A stretch of 64,000 bases of DNA from Micromonospora foliorum (GCF_022229015.1 NZ_JAKKFF010000328.1:1-64000), one strand, 5' to 3'; positions 27,468 to 36,507 are shown, counted from the first letter of the stretch. The notes: generated from the sequence alone by a model not told the origin. Program-made: numbers and translations.

Positions 27468-29099
27468 CTAGACGGCACCGGTGGTGGGCACGGTCTCCGA
27501 CGACGACGCAGACGCAGGCGACGAGGCAGGCGCTGACGACGCCGTCTGGTCGGACCCGGGCGCCTGCGGGGCGGGCTTGTTCCGCAGCGTCACCGCCACC
27601 AGCACGATCAGGGCGATGACCAGCAGCGCCTCGACGCCGGCCACCACGTTCGTCGCGGTGGTGAACGCCTCGCCGGCGACGTCGCGAAGGGCGGTGGCCA
27701 GGTTGCCCGGCAGCGAGTCGGCTGCGGCGGTCGCCGCGGCGACGTTCTCCCGGGAAACGTCGGCAACCTCCGGGGGTACGTCGGTCAACGGCGCGTCGGC
27801 CATCCGGTCGCGGTAGACGGCAGCACCGATGCTGCCCAACAGCGCGAGGCCCAGCGTCGACCCGAACACGTTGCTGGTCTCGGAGAGCGACGCGGCCGAG
27901 CCGGCCTTCTCCGGGGCTACGGAGCTGACCACCATGCCGGTGCCCTGGGTGAACAGCGGACCGGTGCCGAGCGCGACGAGCGCGACAGCGACGACGATCG
28001 CGATCAGCCAACCGGAGCTGCCGGCCTGGGTCAGCACCAGCATCGCCACCAGGGAGATGCCGAGCCCGATCATGATCGCGGTGGCCGGTTTGAGCGACTT
28101 CATCAGCATCGGCGTGGCCATGCTGCCGATCGCGATGCCCAGACCGGTGGGCGCCTGCCAGAGGCCGGACGCGCCCGGCGAAAGGCCCTCGACGCTCTGG
28201 ATGTACTGCGTGCTCATCAGGCTGACGCCGGCGAGCGCGGCCGAGGCGAACATCATCGTGACGAGGGTGCCGCTGAAGGCGGCGTTCCGGAACATCGTGA
28301 GGTCGATCAACGGGTGCTCCAGCCGGGACTGGCGGCGGATGAAGATCCAGCCGACCACCAGGCCGAGCAGGATCGCGCCGCCCGCGACGGCCGGGTTGTC
28401 CGAGTCACTCGCGGCGAACTCCTTGACGCCATACACCACCGGGAGGATCGCACCGAGCGACAGCACCACGCTGAACAGGTCGAACTTGCCCGCGTTGGGG
28501 TCGCGGTACTCGGGCAGCAGCACGAACCCGGTGGCCAGCAGCACGATCATGAACGGCACGCCGAGCAGGAACACCGAGCCCCACCAGAAGTGCTCGACCA
28601 TCACGCCGCCGACGATCGGCCCGATCGCGGTGCCACCGAAGAGCGCGGACGCCCAGATCGAGATCGCGACGCCCCGCTGCTTCTCGTTGCGGAACATGTT
28701 GGTGATCAGCGCCAGCGTCGACGGCGACAGGGTCGCGCCGGCGATGCCCAGCAGGGCTCGCGCGATGATCAGGGTGGTGCCGCTGTTGGCGTACGCGGCG
28801 AGCACCGACGCCACCGTGAAGGCGACGGCGCCGATCATGAGCAGTCGACGGCGCCCGACCCGGTCACCGAGGGTGCCCATGGTGAGGAGGAAGCCGGCCA
28901 GCAGGAAGCCGTAGATGTCGATGATCCACAGCTGTTCCACGCTGCTGACGCCGAGGTCCGCGCTGAGATGCGGCAGCGCCAGGAACAGCGCTCCGATATC
29001 CATCGCCACCAGCATCGCCGGCAGCGCCAGCACCGCCAGCCCGATCCATTCCTTACGTCCCGCCAGGTCGTTCGCTGGCGCCGACGTGGAGTTATCCAT
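27468..29099 (-). CDS. MFS drug exporter, DHA2/EmrB-QacA type
   Basis: A 543-residue membrane protein with about 14 hydrophobic segments and MFS motifs GFLLTMGTLGDRVGRRR (motif A) and ARALLGIAGATLSPSTLALI (motif C region). DHA2 exporters use the proton gradient to expel drugs, so this is the likely product exporter and self-resistance gene. The C-terminus is a Pro/Ala/Ser-rich cytosolic tail. Upstream at 29172-29199 lies a two-block promoter shared with three other genes here, suggesting control by the ECF42-like sigma factor. Confidence 0.88.
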   Translation of the reverse strand: MDNSTSAPANDLAGRKEWIGLAVLALPAMLVAMDIGALFLALPHLSADLGVSSVEQLWIIDIYGFLLAGFLLTMGTLGDRVGRRRLLMIGAVAFTVASVLAAYANSGTTLIIARALLGIAGATLSPSTLALITNMFRNEKQRGVAISIWASALFGGTAIGPIVGGVMVEHFWWGSVFLLGVPFMIVLLATGFVLLPEYRDPNAGKFDLFSVVLSLGAILPVVYGVKEFAASDSDNPAVAGGAILLGLVVGWIFIRRQSRLEHPLIDLTMFRNAAFSGTLVTMMFASAALAGVSLMSTQYIQSVEGLSPGASGLWQAPTGLGIAIGSMATPMLMKSLKPATAIMIGLGISLVAMLVLTQAGSSGWLIAIVVAVALVALGTGPLFTQGTGMVVSSVAPEKAGSAASLSETSNVFGSTLGLALLGSIGAAVYRDRMADAPLTDVPPEVADVSRENVAAATAAADSLPGNLATALRDVAGEAFTTATNVVAGVEALLVIALIVLVAVTLRNKPAPQAPGSDQTASSAPASSPASASSSETVPTTGAV

Positions 29100-29171
29100 C
29101 GTGTCGATCCCTTCTCGGCCTCATGAGCCTGCGACGGCGGTCTTCGACGCCCCGAGGCCCCTCTACCGCCA

Positions 29172-29199
29172 TGTCGAAGCCGACGCGCGGTTTTCGACA
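29172..29199 (-). promoter_or_regulatory. Shared two-block promoter (ECF42-type), MFS gene
   Basis: On the minus strand TGTCGA is followed after exactly 14 nt by CTTCGACA, ending 72 nt before the MFS start codon. The same arrangement precedes the genes at 35130, 36377 and 53120. Confidence 0.65.
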
Positions 29200-29366
29200 T
29201 GTCTTTCCGGCGTACCCACGTTCCGCCGCCAACAGGTGCTCGGGACGACTTCCGTCGTGCGCAGTCACCACCCACCGCACGGCGTAGCACTCGCGGAGAT
29301 GACCGCTCCCCGCATCGGCGGGCAACCTTTGGGCGACCCCCCATCGAGATGCCGGAGGACTGTTGC

Positions 29367-30728
29367 GTGAGGACGGACGCCGAGCCCATCAGCATCGACA
29401 TCTGGCTGCCCAGTTACCCGGCCGTGCCCGACTACGTGGGCGGGATCCGGGCCCTGGCGGCGAGCTTCCACGACGCCCACCCCGACTACCGGATCCGGGT
29501 TCGTGAGTCGAGCTACAAGACGTTGCCCGCCGATGTGGACGCCGCGGCCCGCCGCGGTGCCGCGCCGGCCCTCGTTCAGTACTTCCACACCTCCACGCAA
29601 CTGGCCCGGGACATGCGCGACGTCCACGGCGCACCGTTGTTCCGGCCGGTCGCGACGACGCTCGCCGAGCGCACCACAGTGCTCGGCGAGCCGGTGGTCA
29701 CCGACGACATCGTGGCCCCGGCACGGGGGTACTACTCGGCGGACGGCCTGCTGCTCGCGGCTCCCCCGCTGGTCTCGACCACTCTGCTGTACGCCAACAC
29801 CACGTTGCTCGCGGCGGCGGGAGTGACCGCGCTGCCGACCACGTGGGCCGAGGTGACGGCCGCCTGCAAGGCGGTCAGCGCGCACACCGGCGGGCCGGCG
29901 ATCACCTGGCCCAACCATGGATGGATCTTCCAGCAGGCGGTCGCCCAGCAGGGTGGCCTGCTCGCCGACCACGCCAACGGCCGCGACGGTCGCGCCGAGA
30001 AGGTCGACCTCGCCGTGCCGGAGATGGTGGCCTTCGCGCAGTGGTGGCGCGGTCTGTACCGCGACGGTCACTACCACTACACCGGCGGGCAGGCGTACGG
30101 CGAGAACACCGGCCGGGCCTGGCAGGAGAACTTCGCCGCGTTCGCCGAGCAGCGGGTGGCGTTCGTCCTCAGCTCCTCGGTCGAGGCGGAGTGGCTGATC
30201 CAGGCCGGCCGCGACCACGGCTTCACGGTCGAGGTCGGCCGCATGCCGCACAACGGCGAGGTCCGCTACGCGGGCAACATCGTCGGCGGTGACGCGATCT
30301 GGCTCACCGACAGCGTGCAGCCGGCGGTCCGGGACGGCGCGCTCGCGTTCCTGCAACACCTGCTCAACCCGCGGGCCGTCGCCGAGCGGCACAAGGCGAC
30401 CTGGTTCATCCCGGTCACCACGACGGCCATCGACCTGCTGGCCGGTGACGGCTGGTTCGACGAGCGGCCACATCAGAGGGTCGCCATCGAGCAGTTGCTG
30501 GCGACCGACGGTTCACCTGCCGCGCGGGGGGCCGTACTCGGCGAGTTTCCCCGCATCCAGGGCCTGATGACGCACGCGATGGAGGACATCCTGCTGCACG
30601 ACGCGGACCCGTCGGGCCGCTTTGCCCGTGCGTCCGAGCAGGCCCAGCGCCTGCTCGACGACTACAACGCCGACTGCCTCGGCCTGCGGGCGGGTCCGCC
30701 CGGGCCGCGTCAGTTCGTCGTGGACTGA
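29367..30728 (+). CDS. Solute-binding-protein-like protein without signal peptide
   Basis: A 453-residue protein with the fold features of ABC sugar-binding lipoproteins (ISIDIWLPSYPAVPDYVGG start; LLLAAPPLVSTTLLYANTTLL; TTWAEVTAACKAV; late YAGNIVGGDAIW). GTG 29367 follows GGAGG (29354-29358) by 8 nt and gives an N-terminus with no signal peptide or lipobox; the in-frame ATG at 29349 overlaps that site and would not add one. No ABC permease or ATPase is nearby. It is followed 31 nt later by the condensation enzyme. A cytoplasmic ligand-binding or sequestration role is possible but unproven. Confidence 0.7.
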   Translation: MRTDAEPISIDIWLPSYPAVPDYVGGIRALAASFHDAHPDYRIRVRESSYKTLPADVDAAARRGAAPALVQYFHTSTQLARDMRDVHGAPLFRPVATTLAERTTVLGEPVVTDDIVAPARGYYSADGLLLAAPPLVSTTLLYANTTLLAAAGVTALPTTWAEVTAACKAVSAHTGGPAITWPNHGWIFQQAVAQQGGLLADHANGRDGRAEKVDLAVPEMVAFAQWWRGLYRDGHYHYTGGQAYGENTGRAWQENFAAFAEQRVAFVLSSSVEAEWLIQAGRDHGFTVEVGRMPHNGEVRYAGNIVGGDAIWLTDSVQPAVRDGALAFLQHLLNPRAVAERHKATWFIPVTTTAIDLLAGDGWFDERPHQRVAIEQLLATDGSPAARGAVLGEFPRIQGLMTHAMEDILLHDADPSGRFARASEQAQRLLDDYNADCLGLRAGPPGPRQFVVD

Positions 30729-30759
30729 CCCCGCCCAATCTCCCGTGAGGAGCGCGCTC

Positions 30760-32136
30760 ATGACCATCTCGCAACAACCACCCCCGGCGACCGCTGATCT
30801 CCCGCTCTCCCTGCAGCAGGAGTTCCTCCTACTGTTCGACACGGGCGAGACCACCGGCCCGTTCGGTCCGCACTACCTGATCGCCGACGGTTGGCGAGTG
30901 CACGGCCGGGTCGATGTGGACACCCTCGAACTGGCGTTGGCGGACGTGATCGGGCAGCACGAGGCCCTCCGGACGTCGGTACTGCGCGACGGCGAGCACG
31001 GGCAGCGGGTGTTGCCGGTGACCTCGCCGAAGGTGGACGTCCGCGACCTGCCGGGGGTCGACCCCGCCGACCGCGAGCGCCGCGCCGAGGAGCTGATCAA
31101 CGAGATCGAGGCCGGCACGCTCGACGTGCACGACCTGCCCCTGCTGCGGGCCACGCTGGGGCGCTTCGACGAGACGGACTCGGTGCTGATCCTGACCACG
31201 CATCACTCGGCGGCCGACGCCTGGTCGATGCAGATCATCCTGCGCGACCTGGCTCGCTCGTACGCCCAGCGGGCCGCTGGGGAGACGCCCACCGCGGGCA
31301 CGGCCCCGCAGTACCGCGATTACATCGCCGCCCAGCACGACGAGGCGGACGGTCCACGGCTGACGGCGGCCCGTGAGTACTGGCGGGACAAGCTGGCCGG
31401 CGGGCGGATCATGGTGACCGCGGCGGACCGGGAGTTGGCGGCCGACACCGTGCCGACCACCACCTGGCACCGCTTCGTCACCGACGCCGAGCTCCGGTCG
31501 GCGACCACGGCCCTCGCGGCCGACACGCACACCTCACCGTTCATGGTGCTGTTGGCAGCCTTCTACGTGCTGGCGAGCCGCTGGACCGGCAGCACCGACC
31601 TGACCGTGCCGACGTTCACTCCCGGACGTGGGCACGGTCGGTTCCAGGAGACGGTCGGCTCGTTCTTCAACTTCGTTCCGCTGCGGACCGACCTGTCCGA
31701 CGCCACCACCTTCCGCGACGTGGTCACCCGGACCCGCGCCACCTGCCTCGGCGCGTACTCCCACGAGGTCCCGCTGCTGCACGTCCTGCAGGAGGCGCCC
31801 GAGCTGATGGCGTCGGTAGGGCCCGGCGTCGTGCCCTGCCTCTTCCAGGTCATCCAGCCGCCGTTCGTGATGGAGCGCGAGCGGGTGGGCGACCTGGAGT
31901 ACTCGGCGGTGTGGCGGCGGGTCATCTCCCAGCCGGTCGGTTCCGACATGCCCGACGGCATCCTCTGGTCGCTGCATCTCGGCCCGTCCGACGACATCGT
32001 CGGCGCGATCGGGTTCAGCGCCCACCTGTTCGACCAGAAGACGATCGACGACCTCGTCGACCGTTACCTGCACCTGCTGCGCGAGCTGCTGACCCGGCCG
32101 GACGCGGCACTGACCACGATCGAGGGCGGGCGGTGA
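30760..32136 (+). CDS. Free-standing condensation enzyme (SgcC5-like)
   Basis: A 458-residue single NRPS condensation domain with intact HHSAADAW (H148, H149, D153) and the SFFNFVPLRTDL block. SgcC5 joins carrier-bound beta-tyrosine to the enediyne diol by an ester bond; this protein is the natural counterpart because the C domain fused to the NRPS here is degenerate. ATG 30760 follows GTGAGGAG. The next gene starts within its stop codon (GTGA), and an epoxide hydrolase lies two genes downstream, consistent with diol formation followed by acylation. Confidence 0.85.
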   Translation: MTISQQPPPATADLPLSLQQEFLLLFDTGETTGPFGPHYLIADGWRVHGRVDVDTLELALADVIGQHEALRTSVLRDGEHGQRVLPVTSPKVDVRDLPGVDPADRERRAEELINEIEAGTLDVHDLPLLRATLGRFDETDSVLILTTHHSAADAWSMQIILRDLARSYAQRAAGETPTAGTAPQYRDYIAAQHDEADGPRLTAAREYWRDKLAGGRIMVTAADRELAADTVPTTTWHRFVTDAELRSATTALAADTHTSPFMVLLAAFYVLASRWTGSTDLTVPTFTPGRGHGRFQETVGSFFNFVPLRTDLSDATTFRDVVTRTRATCLGAYSHEVPLLHVLQEAPELMASVGPGVVPCLFQVIQPPFVMERERVGDLEYSAVWRRVISQPVGSDMPDGILWSLHLGPSDDIVGAIGFSAHLFDQKTIDDLVDRYLHLLRELLTRPDAALTTIEGGR

Positions 32137-33536
32137 CCATGGGCCGGAAGGTGGGCGATCGTGTGGTCGTGCTCGGCGCCAGCCTCGGGGCGCTCCTCGC
32201 GGCGAAGGAACTCGCCGAGTCGTTCGACGACGTGGTGCTCGTCGACCGCGACGAGGTCGTGGACAACCCGACGTACCGGCGGGGAGTTCCGCATGGTCGA
32301 CACGCGCACGGACTGGTCGCGAAGGGCCAGCAGATCTTCGAACGGCAGTTCCCCGGCCTGATGGCCGACCTGGTCAACGCCGGCGTCAAGCCCGGTGACT
32401 TCAACGGCGACATCCAGTGGATCTTCGGCGGACAGCGGCTCAAGCCGTCGACCTCCGGGCTGCTCTCGGTGCCCGCCACCCGACCCGTGCTCGAATACCA
32501 CCTGCGCAAGCGGGTGCAGGCCATTCCCAACGTCCGGTTCCTGCAGAAGCGCGACGTCCTCGGGCTCGCGGTCACCGCGGACGGCGCGACCGTGACCGGC
32601 GCGCGGATCCAGGCGCAGACCCCCGGCAGCGCTCCCGAGGTGCTCGACGCCGACCTGGTCATCGACGCCACCGGCCGGGGCTCGCGCACGCCGGCCTGGT
32701 TGGCGGAGCTGGGGTACGCGCGACCCACCGAAGACAAGGTGAAGATCGACCTCGCCTACACGACGCGGCACTACCAGGCGCCGTACGACCCGTTCGGCAG
32801 CGACCTGGCGATCATCCCGGCGGCCACGCCGGCGCAGCCGCGCGGCGCCTTCTTCTACCGCCTGCCCGGCGACGACAACCGGCTGGAGCTGTCGCTGACC
32901 GGCATTCTCGGCGACCACCCGCCCACCGACCCGGAGGGTTTCGCAGAGTTCGTCCGCTCGGTGCCGGTGCCCGAGATCGCCAAGGTGCTCGCCGACTGCG
33001 AGCCGCTCGACGACCCGGTGCAGTTCCGCTACCCGGCGAGCGTCCGACGCCGCTACGAGCACCTGACCCGGTTCCCGGAGCGGTTCCTGGTGCTCGGCGA
33101 CGCGGTGTGCAGCTTCAACCCGATCTACGCCCAGGGCATGACCGTGGCCGCGGTGGAGTCGGTGGTGCTCGGCGACCTTCTGCGCCAGGGCGCGATCCCG
33201 CACTGGCGGGAGTTCTTCCGTAGAATCGCCGCCGAGATCGACTCACCGTGGGACTTCTCGGCCAGCGCCGACCTCGGTTACGCGGGAGTTCAGGGCCGTC
33301 GCACCGCGAAGGTCCGCACGATCAACGCCTATGTCGCCCGGTACCAGCGGGCCGCCGTGCACGACGCGGAACTGACCAACGGCTTCATCCGGGTGGCCGG
33401 CCTGATCGACCCGCCGACCAGCCTGCTCCGCCCCGACCGGATCCTCCGTGTGCTGCGCAAGGCCGGTCGGCCCGTACCGCCGCCGGCGCAGACCCTGGCG
33501 GCTGCCCCGGTCAGCCGGCCACAACCCGAGAGGTAG
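32133..33536 (+). CDS. FAD-dependent monooxygenase/hydroxylase
   Basis: A 467-residue flavoprotein with a Rossmann FAD motif (VVLGASLGALLAAKEL), a strand ending DADLVIDATGRGSRTP and the late FAD-binding motif LGDAVCSFNPIYAQGMT. It belongs to the aromatic-hydroxylase/epoxidase group; the WxWxIP motif of flavin halogenases is absent. GTG 32133 overlaps the condensation stop and is spaced 6 nt from GAGGG; ATG 32139 is the alternative. The gene lies in an operon between the condensation enzyme and an epoxide hydrolase, so an epoxidase feeding the hydrolase is an attractive but unproven role. Confidence 0.8.
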   Translation: MTMGRKVGDRVVVLGASLGALLAAKELAESFDDVVLVDRDEVVDNPTYRRGVPHGRHAHGLVAKGQQIFERQFPGLMADLVNAGVKPGDFNGDIQWIFGGQRLKPSTSGLLSVPATRPVLEYHLRKRVQAIPNVRFLQKRDVLGLAVTADGATVTGARIQAQTPGSAPEVLDADLVIDATGRGSRTPAWLAELGYARPTEDKVKIDLAYTTRHYQAPYDPFGSDLAIIPAATPAQPRGAFFYRLPGDDNRLELSLTGILGDHPPTDPEGFAEFVRSVPVPEIAKVLADCEPLDDPVQFRYPASVRRRYEHLTRFPERFLVLGDAVCSFNPIYAQGMTVAAVESVVLGDLLRQGAIPHWREFFRRIAAEIDSPWDFSASADLGYAGVQGRRTAKVRTINAYVARYQRAAVHDAELTNGFIRVAGLIDPPTSLLRPDRILRVLRKAGRPVPPPAQTLAAAPVSRPQPER

Positions 33537-33540
33537 GACG

Positions 33541-34701
33541 ATGCGCCCGTACCAGATCGACGTTCCACCGTCCGACATCGACGACCTGCGCCGACGGATC
33601 GCCGCGACCCGGTGGCCGGACGAGATCCCCGACGTGGGGTGGAGCCGTGGCGTACCGGTCGGCTACCTGCGGGAGCTGGCCGAGTACTGGCACTCCGGTT
33701 ACGACTGGGCCGCCACCCAGCGTCGGCTCAACGAGATACCGCAGTTCGTCACCGAGATCGACGGCGCCCAGGTGCACTTCCTGCATGTCCGCTCGCAGGT
33801 GCCGGGCGCCACGCCGCTGCTGCTCACCCACGGCTGGCCGAGCACCGGCTTCGAGTTCGTCGACATCATCGACGCGCTTGTCGACCCGGCCGCTCACGGT
33901 GGCGACGCGGCCGACGCGTTCCACGTCGTCGTGCCCACCATCCCGGGGTACGGCTTCTCCGGGCCGACCCGGCAGGCCGGCTGGGACACCGAGCGCGTCG
34001 CCCGGGCGTGGACCAGGCTGATGGCGGACCTCGGCTACGACAGGTACGTGGCCCAGGGCGGTGACTGGGGCTCCCCGATCTCGCTGCGCGTGGGTCTGGC
34101 CGACCCGGAGCACGTACGCGGGGTGCACCTCAACATGTGCGTGACGTTCCCGCCGCCGGACTTCACCGAGTTCGGCGAACTCAGCCCCGCCGACCAAGCG
34201 AAACTGGGCTTCGCGCTGGATTTCCAGCAGGACGGCATGGGCTGGCAGAAGATCCAGTCGACGCGACCGCAGACGCTCTCCTACGGACTCACCGACTCCC
34301 CGGTCGGGCAGCTCGCCTGGATCGTGGAGAAGTTCAAGGAGTGGTCCGCCGCCGACAAGGCACCGGAGGACGCGATCAGCCGCGAGCACATCCTCACCAC
34401 GGTCACGATCTTCTGGTTGACGGCGACCGCGGGGTCGAGCGCGCAGCTCTACTTCGAGTCGACGCACCGCGACGCCGACTTCGCGCGGACCTGGGGCGGC
34501 CCGTGGCCGCTGGCCATGCCGGTCGGCGTGGCGGCGTTCCCGGAGGACGCGGTACGACCGGTGCGGCGCTTCGCGGAGGGCATCCTGCCGACGCTCGCGC
34601 ACTGGTCGGAGTACGACCGGGGCGGTCACTTCCCCGCCCTTGAGCAGCCGGCCCTCCTGGTCACCGACCTGCGGACGTTCGTCCGTGGGCTGCCGGACTG
34701 A
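33541..34701 (+). CDS. Epoxide hydrolase, alpha/beta fold (SgcF/NcsF-like), copy 2
   Basis: A 386-residue paralogue of the enzyme at 20,459, with the same layout: HGWPS oxyanion motif (97-101), nucleophile D175 in GGDWGSPIS and H363 in DRGGHFPALEQP. ATG 33541 follows AGAGGTAGG, 4 nt after the monooxygenase stop. Neocarzinostatin also has two such genes (NcsF1, NcsF2), one of which acts on the core epoxide. The two copies here sit in different operons and may differ in regiochemistry. Confidence 0.88.
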   Translation: MRPYQIDVPPSDIDDLRRRIAATRWPDEIPDVGWSRGVPVGYLRELAEYWHSGYDWAATQRRLNEIPQFVTEIDGAQVHFLHVRSQVPGATPLLLTHGWPSTGFEFVDIIDALVDPAAHGGDAADAFHVVVPTIPGYGFSGPTRQAGWDTERVARAWTRLMADLGYDRYVAQGGDWGSPISLRVGLADPEHVRGVHLNMCVTFPPPDFTEFGELSPADQAKLGFALDFQQDGMGWQKIQSTRPQTLSYGLTDSPVGQLAWIVEKFKEWSAADKAPEDAISREHILTTVTIFWLTATAGSSAQLYFESTHRDADFARTWGGPWPLAMPVGVAAFPEDAVRPVRRFAEGILPTLAHWSEYDRGGHFPALEQPALLVTDLRTFVRGLPD

Positions 34702-34716
34702 CCAGCGGCGTCGGCA

Positions 34717-34761
34717 GGGGCGCGGGCCGGGCCACAGCGGGGTGGCCCGGCCCGCAGCCCC
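34717..34761. terminator. Strong bidirectional terminator
   Basis: A 14-bp perfect stem GCGGGCCGGGCCAC / GTGGCCCGGCCCGC with a 6-nt loop, extended by outer GGGGC/GCCCC pairs, between convergent epoxide hydrolase and YCII genes. Confidence 0.82.
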
Positions 34762-34764
34762 ACC

Positions 34765-35130
34765 TCACATCTCGGTTCCGCCGATGTCCATGATGGGCCG
34801 GACCTCCATGGCGCCGCCCTCACTGGCGTCCGGCCACCGGGCCGCGATGTCGATCGCGCGCTGCTCGCTGTCGGTCTCGACGATCAGGTAGCCGGCCAGG
34901 TGCTCCTTGGCCTCGACGAACGGGCCGTCGGTGGTCACCGGGACGCCGCCGGTGACGCGGACGACCTTCGACTGCGACACGTCGGCCAGGACCTCGCCGC
35001 CAATCAGCTCACCGGACTCGGACAGCTCCTTGGTGATGGCGTCGATCTCGGCGTAGACCTTCATGGTCTCGGCTTCGGACCGTCCCGTGACAGTTGCGGG
35101 GTTCGCGTGGATCAACAGGATGTACTTCAC
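34765..35130 (-). CDS. YCII/DGPF-domain protein
   Basis: A 121-residue ferredoxin-like fold protein starting with GTG (VKYILLIHANPAT) and carrying the hallmark TTDGPFVEAKEHLAGYLIVE. AAGGAG lies 8 nt before the GTG. DGPF proteins are the usual genomic partners of ECF42 sigma factors; here the sigma gene is 18 kb away, but the promoter (35181-35208) has the same two-block motif as three other genes. Biochemical function is unknown. Confidence 0.85.
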   Translation of the reverse strand: MKYILLIHANPATVTGRSEAETMKVYAEIDAITKELSESGELIGGEVLADVSQSKVVRVTGGVPVTTDGPFVEAKEHLAGYLIVETDSEQRAIDIAARWPDASEGGAMEVRPIMDIGGTEM

Positions 35131-35180
35131 GGAAGAACTCCTTCGAAGAGGCTGTGCCGGATCGGCACCCTTCATAGTGC

Positions 35181-35208
35181 AGTCGGAGCCGCGCCGCCAA
35201 ATGTGTCA
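35181..35208 (-). promoter_or_regulatory. Shared two-block promoter (ECF42-type), YCII gene
   Basis: Minus strand TGACAC-N14-CTCCGACT, ending 50 nt before the YCII start codon. Spacer length and -10 block match the sites before the beta-lactamase-fold and FAD-oxidase genes. Confidence 0.6.
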
Positions 35209-35261
35209 TCGATTCACGGGCTTCTCCACTTTTCCCGTGAGTGGGCCGGTGTCCCGAGGGC

Positions 35262-36377
35262 TCAGACGAACGCCTCGTCGGCGAGTTCGGTGACCCGCTG
35301 CACGATGTTCATCTCGATCGGGTTGAACCGGTTCTTGGTCACCGCGACGGTGACTCCGGTCGCCCGGTCGGCGAACGCGGCGCTGCCGCCGATGCCCACC
35401 ATGCCGAAGACCGTCGGTCGGTCCGACGGGTCGGAGGTGCCCGGCCAGCCCAGGCAGTAGCCGAGCGCCCAGGTCGAGGTGCCGCCGGTCATCTCGTCGT
35501 CGAGGCCGGCGGTGGCCAGTGTGGTGGCCTCGCTCAGCCGTTCCGGGGAGATCAGCCGTACGCCGTCCACCTCACCGATGAGCGCCGCGTACATCTTCGC
35601 GATCGCCCGGGCGCTCATCGTGCCGGCGAACGGCATGTCCGAGGTCAGAACGTCCCTCCTGTTGCCGAAGTCCGCGTTCGGCACAATGGCAGGTGGAACG
35701 GCCTTGAACAGCGGAAATTCCGGTGGCATCGAGGCGAACGCGGCTTTGCCCCCCGGGTCGTCGGTCAGTCGTGCCACCCGGCCGAGTTGCTCCTGCGGCA
35801 CCCCGAAGAACAGCTCGTCGGCCATTCCGATGGGCCCGGCGACGCGTTCGGCGAGAACTGTCGAGATCGGCTTGCCGGTGGCCCGGCGGACGACCTCGCC
35901 GATCAGGTAGCCGAAGGTGGCCGCGTGGTAGCCGACCCGCTCGCCGGGCGCCCACCAGGGCTCCATGTCGGCAATGAGCTGACACATGCCGTTCCAGTCG
36001 GTGAGCTGCTCGATCGTGGTGTCCGCGGGGACTGCCGGCACACCGGCCGAATGTGTCAGTACGTGCCGGATCCGCACCTCGCCCTTGCCGTGCGCGGCGA
36101 ACTCCGGCCAGAGGTCGGCGACCCGGGTGTCGTAGTCGAACACACCGTCGTCGACCAACGCGTGCGCCACGGTGGAGGCCGCGGCCTTACCCGTCGACGC
36201 CGAGTAGAAGAGGGTGTCCGGACGAACAGGTTGGCCGGCAGCCGTGTCCGCGACCCCTGCCACCACGTTGACCACCAGGTCACCGTTGCGATAGACGGCG
36301 ACCTGCACGCCGTCCTCGACGCTGTCGTCCACCAGCCCGTCGACCAGCACCTGCACCTGCTTCTGAAGATCGCTCAT
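35262..36377 (-). CDS. Serine beta-lactamase-fold hydrolase (class C/EstB-like)
   Basis: A 371-residue protein with the SxxK motif STGK in LFYSASTGKAAAST and the YxA motif in GYHAATFGYLIGEVV, typical of class C beta-lactamase-like esterases and transacylases. There is no signal peptide, so it is probably a cytoplasmic esterase or acyltransferase rather than a beta-lactamase. ATG 36377 is followed by a DLQKQVQVLVDGLVDD helix. The upstream promoter belongs to the shared ECF42-type set. A role in removing or moving an acyl group for resistance is possible. Confidence 0.8.
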   Translation of the reverse strand: MSDLQKQVQVLVDGLVDDSVEDGVQVAVYRNGDLVVNVVAGVADTAAGQPVRPDTLFYSASTGKAAASTVAHALVDDGVFDYDTRVADLWPEFAAHGKGEVRIRHVLTHSAGVPAVPADTTIEQLTDWNGMCQLIADMEPWWAPGERVGYHAATFGYLIGEVVRRATGKPISTVLAERVAGPIGMADELFFGVPQEQLGRVARLTDDPGGKAAFASMPPEFPLFKAVPPAIVPNADFGNRRDVLTSDMPFAGTMSARAIAKMYAALIGEVDGVRLISPERLSEATTLATAGLDDEMTGGTSTWALGYCLGWPGTSDPSDRPTVFGMVGIGGSAAFADRATGVTVAVTKNRFNPIEMNIVQRVTELADEAFV

Positions 36378-36431
36378 CGTCTGCCTCCTACCCGGTCGTC
36401 ATGGCACTCGAAGCGTGCCCCTCACCCTGTA

Positions 36432-36459
36432 GGTCGGAGCCACGACCGGCATTTTGCCA
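36432..36459 (-). promoter_or_regulatory. Shared two-block promoter (ECF42-type), beta-lactamase-fold gene
   Basis: Minus strand TGGCAA-N14-CTCCGACC, ending 54 nt before the start codon at 36377. Confidence 0.6.
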
Positions 36460-36507
36460 TCAAAGCCACTTTCTACTCAGATCCGACTCTCCGGCGGACA
36501 CGACGAC

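Noticed and set aside
32133-33536. Flavin-dependent halogenase
   Set aside because: The FAD Rossmann motif is present, but the WxWxIP halogenase signature and the conserved active-site lysine block are not seen; it is called a monooxygenase instead.
35262-36377. Beta-lactamase conferring beta-lactam resistance
   Set aside because: There is no signal peptide and the motif set fits cytoplasmic EstB-like esterases; a resistance role against beta-lactams is not supported.
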